NCBI GenBank assembly: GCA_016706685.1
Contig: JADJJE010000014.1
Coordinates: forward strand, 282,405-346,404
DNA: 64,000 bases
Origin: Sandaracinaceae bacterium
GTDB taxonomy: Bacteria > Myxococcota_A > Polyangia > Polyangiales > Houyiibacteriaceae
Direction: 5' to 3'
A program made the position numbers and the translations under genes. The notes beneath the pieces were generated by a model. That model was given only the letters and a program-made list of their open reading frames with translations. It did no database searches and had not been told where the DNA came from. Shown one piece after another: positions 63,785 through 64,000 of the stretch (within the stretch, counting starts at the first letter, position 1; each line of letters starts with the position of its first letter).

Positions 63785-63840
63785 TTCGAGTGGCCCAGCA
63801 GCCCATGGGTGGAGGCGCAGGGACGGCTACCAAGACGGCG

Positions 63841-64000
63841 TCAGCGGAGCTTCGGCTTCGGTTTCGTAGCCGCGCGAGGATTGCTCGCGCTCCGGCCTTT
63901 CGGAAGTCCCGCCCGCTCCTCGATGACCTGACGGCTGTGCTCGAGCTCGGCGGCGATGGTCTTCTCCTGCGGGAGCTTCATGAGGTACTCGGATGCGAGG
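63841..64000 (-). CDS. C-terminal end of an unidentified gene, truncated by the window edge
   Basis: An open minus-strand frame enters from the right edge and stops at TGA (63843-63841), giving 52 residues. It begins LASEYLMKLPQEKTIAAELEHSRQ, continues VIEERAGLPKG and ends in a basic KPKPKLR tail. A charged helix followed by a Lys/Pro-rich tail is consistent with the end of a cytoplasmic, nucleic-acid-acting protein. The segment is too short to name a family. Codon choice matches the neighbouring genes, so it is likely a real coding end. Confidence 0.55.
   Translation of the reverse strand, partial: LASEYLMKLPQEKTIAAELEHSRQVIEERAGLPKGRSASNPRAATKPKPKLR

Noticed and set aside
63841..64000. End of a DUF1016/PDDEXK nuclease (YhcG-like)
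   Set aside because: The helix-plus-basic-tail look prompted the idea, but the known C-terminal pattern of that family is not matched in these 52 residues.

Overview
The window is about 70% G+C bacterial chromosome. Its gene content points to a myxobacterium-like (Polyangia/Sandaracinaceae-type) member of the former Deltaproteobacteria. The signs are four separate PknB-type Ser/Thr protein kinases with different accessory domains, a DUF4388-J-TPR protein, PEGA/TPR membrane proteins, FG-GAP and thrombospondin type 3 repeat proteins, many short lipoproteins, a DUF2330 protein with a hydrophobic C-terminal sorting-like tail, and frequent GTG/TTG starts with 4-bp gene overlaps. No rRNA, tRNA, phage or transposase gene was seen. 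The organism assignment is inference from gene content, not from a search.

Layout. 1-13 kb: a truncated FG-GAP protein and gloB (+). A long minus-strand series follows: MarR regulator, ECF sigma factor, purT, a large inverted simple-sequence repeat, then the tight operon SDR-hemB-triple DsbA. An NAD-epimerase and an aldehyde dehydrogenase are divergent, and a Ser/Thr kinase closes the block. 13.1-17.4 kb: nikR, two lipoproteins and a TonB-dependent receptor form a plus-strand locus. It is preceded by a promoter that overlaps a dyad resembling a NikR operator, so it is a good candidate for a nickel-controlled outer-membrane uptake system. 17.4-23 kb: sulfate activation (cysD and cysNC, whose APS-kinase part looks dead), metK and a DprE1-like oxidase. 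23-28 kb: a kinase with a zinc-ribbon-like N-terminus and C-terminal coiled coil, then a TPR/PEGA membrane protein, an Asp/Ala/Gly-rich lipoprotein and a PQQ-type beta-propeller.

28-45 kb: DUF4388-J-TPR, a YqiA-like hydrolase, a membrane protein flanked by two inverted copies of a structured repeat, cysS, hisD, PilZ, a kinase overlapping tail-to-tail with a CaiB-type CoA-transferase, envelope proteins, and a minus-strand run xthA-like/hflX/lipoprotein/two conserved unknowns. 45-49 kb: a tightly overlapping trio of kinase, TPR membrane protein and periplasmic-binding lipoprotein that looks like one signalling unit. 49-64 kb: pcnB-like polymerase, an 820-bp gap with two more inverted copies of the structured repeat, alaS, a fused HCCA-isomerase-like protein, a coiled-coil acidic protein, a GST, lipoproteins, YchJ, DUF2330, a frameshifted acyl-CoA synthetase, a membrane protein, a four-hairpin array, and the end of an unidentified gene.

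The most unusual material is non-coding or ambiguous. One is a repeat family with four copies, arranged as two inverted pairs, with long terminal inverted arms, an inner stem showing compensatory base changes, and a small reading frame preserved across copies. The others are the 6.1-6.5 kb hexamer inverted repeat and the hairpin array at 63.7 kb.
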